This document shows, piece after piece, positions 62,341-64,000 of a stretch of 64,000 nt of DNA. The DNA comes from Lumnitzera littorea (lineage: Eukaryota > Streptophyta > Magnoliopsida > Myrtales > Combretaceae). The stretch spans positions 31,078,047-31,142,046 of the forward strand of contig JAMXBB010000011.1 in assembly GCA_024138015.1 (NCBI GenBank), in the 5' to 3' direction. Position 1 is the stretch's first letter. Each line of letters opens with the position of its first letter. Both the position numbers and the translations under genes were made by a program. The notes below the pieces were generated by a model. That model saw only the letters and a program-made list of their open reading frames with translations, ran no database searches and had not been told where the DNA came from.

Positions 62341-62424
62341 TTTTTTTGTAAATTACATACATATGTTTAAAAAATTGAAGGGATTAACCACGTGATTAAT
62401 ATGATGCATGATAAATGCACCTTC

Positions 62425-62515
62425 AAGGTTTGTCAAGGAATAACTTGAAGGCACCACCATCTTCCAATTTGGCTTCTTCTTCCGCTTCCTTGTAACTTAT
62501 ACCATCGTGTGTAAG
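62425..62515 (-). other. possible 3' terminal exon, unidentified
   Basis: The minus strand reads SYKEAEEEAKLEDGGAFKLF and ends LDKP with a TGA near 62424-62440. The acidic/basic helix-like composition is unlike the surroundings. No clear upstream exon was found, and I cannot name the protein. Confidence 0.2.
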
Positions 62516-62949
62516 TAATTCTAACAAAACGAGCTGATCTGATTTCTAAGTGGTTTTGACGCAATCTCATAGTCATATGTAGAGTGCATCCCTTTTACAG
62601 ACAGAATCAATTTACAAGATTTTAAAGAGTGTTAAGTTAATGTATGCTATGTAAATTCATGAGTGTATCCATACCGAGAAAAAATATATATTATATTATT
62701 TATGATGTTTTAATAAAAGAGCTTTTTTGGTGAAAGGTGTTAAAGAGCCTAAAATAGAAATTCTCACATTTTCTACTTTTATTTGTAAAATGTACAGTGA
62801 AGATTGAAAAACTATAAGAAGGTTGTTTTTTTCCCTTTTAACAAATGTCCTTGTGGCCAAAAAAAACAAAAAGAACGAGGTACTCATGACACTCGCTAAC
62901 ATGATCCACCCTTACAATGCATCAATATCAACGGAAAAAGGAGAAATCA

Positions 62950-63640
62950 ATTGAAAATTGTATTTTACCTTTATCTGGTAAATTTAACAAGTTTGTACGA
63001 GTATTTATCGATAAATCCCTTATATATTTGGAAAAAGGCGAGCGGGAAACTATATATGACATTTCCCAGTTAATGGTCATTTCCACAATTTTTAATATAT
63101 GGGACTGATCTACTATCGAGGAACCAGTTCAGTCATTTTTGAAAATTTTCAATACTAATTGTTGATGCATGTATGGAAAAGGAGTGTTGAATTTATTATT
63201 ATTGATTTACAGACTAAAAGATTGAAGGAGAAAATAAATGTGGAAATATAGAAGAGCATTAAGATTGATTTATTGCCTTTTCATAAAGCGGATTATATTG
63301 AAAACTATTTCTTCCATGCTCAATGAGAGAGCTTAAAATTGAAAATATGCTTAATATAGAGCAATGAAGATGAATCTTGCATGCCAATCTTTAGGGATTT
63401 GAGGAATTTTAAAATTTCTAAGTGTCGGATTACACAATGTGTATTGGATTGAGTGGCCATATCGCTAGATTCCTAGTTTCAAATGTTTTGAAAAGTGCAC
63501 TTGGTTTCTAATTAAATCGGCTTTAAATTCAATCTTCAAGACTGTTTCAAACCAACTCACAAGGATTTTTTCAGTTATCTGTATTTTAAAACAGGCCAAA
63601 TCACATGAAATATTCATTTTTATGGATATTGTTTTTCTCT
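62950..63640 (+). pseudogene. possible decayed TIR-NBS-LRR remnant
   Basis: In order on the plus strand: VFIDKSLIYLEKGERETIYD then ISQLM (62995-63075), resembling the V-DKSLI...MHDL-Q-MG segment at the end of the NB-ARC domain; GVEFIIIDLQTKRLKEKINV (about 63185-63245), resembling the A-EGI-LDL segment; and VYWIEWPYR-IPSF then QLTRIF (63440-63580), resembling the first LRR with its L-WEWP-YP--SLPS-F phrase. Spacing and order fit a TNL gene, but each match is short and stops are frequent. Could be coincidence. Confidence 0.3.
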
Positions 63641-64000
63641 TCTGGATTCCATCGTATTTTTGGCTTTAAATTATATTGTCATTAAGAGAGAAACTCCGAT
63701 TGTCCAATTATAGAAGAGCATCTTGTCCGATAATAAGAGGTAATATGACAAAAGAGGACAATTTTCAAGAGATGAAGATGTTTAAGTACGATGATCTGCA
63801 TGCCGTCCAGGAACTTGTTTTCGAGGTTGTTGTTCCTTTGTGAATGGTGCGGTGATTTTATCCAAGTGTTTGATTTAACCTTTTTATCTTCAATTTTGTG
63901 AATTATTGTGTTTTTATATCTGCTAATAGGTACCCGATTGACTTGATACGCATTTTATGGCAAAATTTTGTAATTTTCGATAAATCCAAATATGCATTCT
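63641..64000. other. unassigned right edge
   Basis: No recognised gene. A short frame near 63745-63840 reads MTKEDNFQEMKMFKYDDLHA and soon stops; not identified. Confidence 0.3.

Noticed and set aside
1..64000. tRNA, rRNA, CRISPR array or bacterial-type operon
   Set aside because: No cloverleaf with A/B boxes was recognised by eye and no regularly spaced short repeats were seen; short RNA genes could still be missed without a search.

Overview
The window is nuclear DNA from a flowering plant, probably a eudicot; the species cannot be named from sequence alone. The evidence is AT-rich DNA, spliced genes with GT-AG introns, a plant class III peroxidase, a dirigent-type gene, and a dense nest of Ty3/gypsy LTR retrotransposons. 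One assembly gap of N bases lies at 21890-22218.

Left flank (1-8045): one apparently intact gene, a secreted class III peroxidase on the minus strand with three exons (2511 to 1247). The rest is non-coding AT-rich DNA with weak LTR-like remnants, a (TA)n tract, and a 63-bp direct repeat whose identical copies bracket about 3.3 kb.

Centre (8046-56711): about 48.7 kb is one nested transposon cluster, resolved here by matching LTR pairs, primer-binding sites and 5-bp target duplications. Element A (Tat-type, plus strand) is outermost. Element B (minus) sits in A's leader and element D (plus) sits in A's 3' LTR. B carries LTR-like insertions I, J and K, and K itself is split by L. D carries element C (minus) in its gag region and element E (minus) in its 3' LTR. 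C is split by F; E carries solo LTRs G and H. Twelve insertions are readable, up to four levels deep. All gag-pol genes are broken by many stops and frameshifts, so these are fossils. C has the best kept motifs: zinc knuckle, protease motif and YFDD of reverse transcriptase.

Right flank (56712-64000): a dirigent-like gene (59346-59913, plus) with a good upstream region but one in-frame stop and one frameshift; a degenerate dispersed repeat (about 61680-62340); and a weak, decayed remnant that may come from a TIR-NBS-LRR resistance gene (about 62950-63640). A few short unidentified coding-like stretches are noted.

Peroxidases and dirigent proteins both act on phenolic radical coupling in the cell wall, but the two genes here lie 57 kb apart across a transposon nest and nothing in the sequence shows they are co-regulated. 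I found no sign of a new defence system, gene cluster or RNA gene; the most informative content is the nested insertion history.
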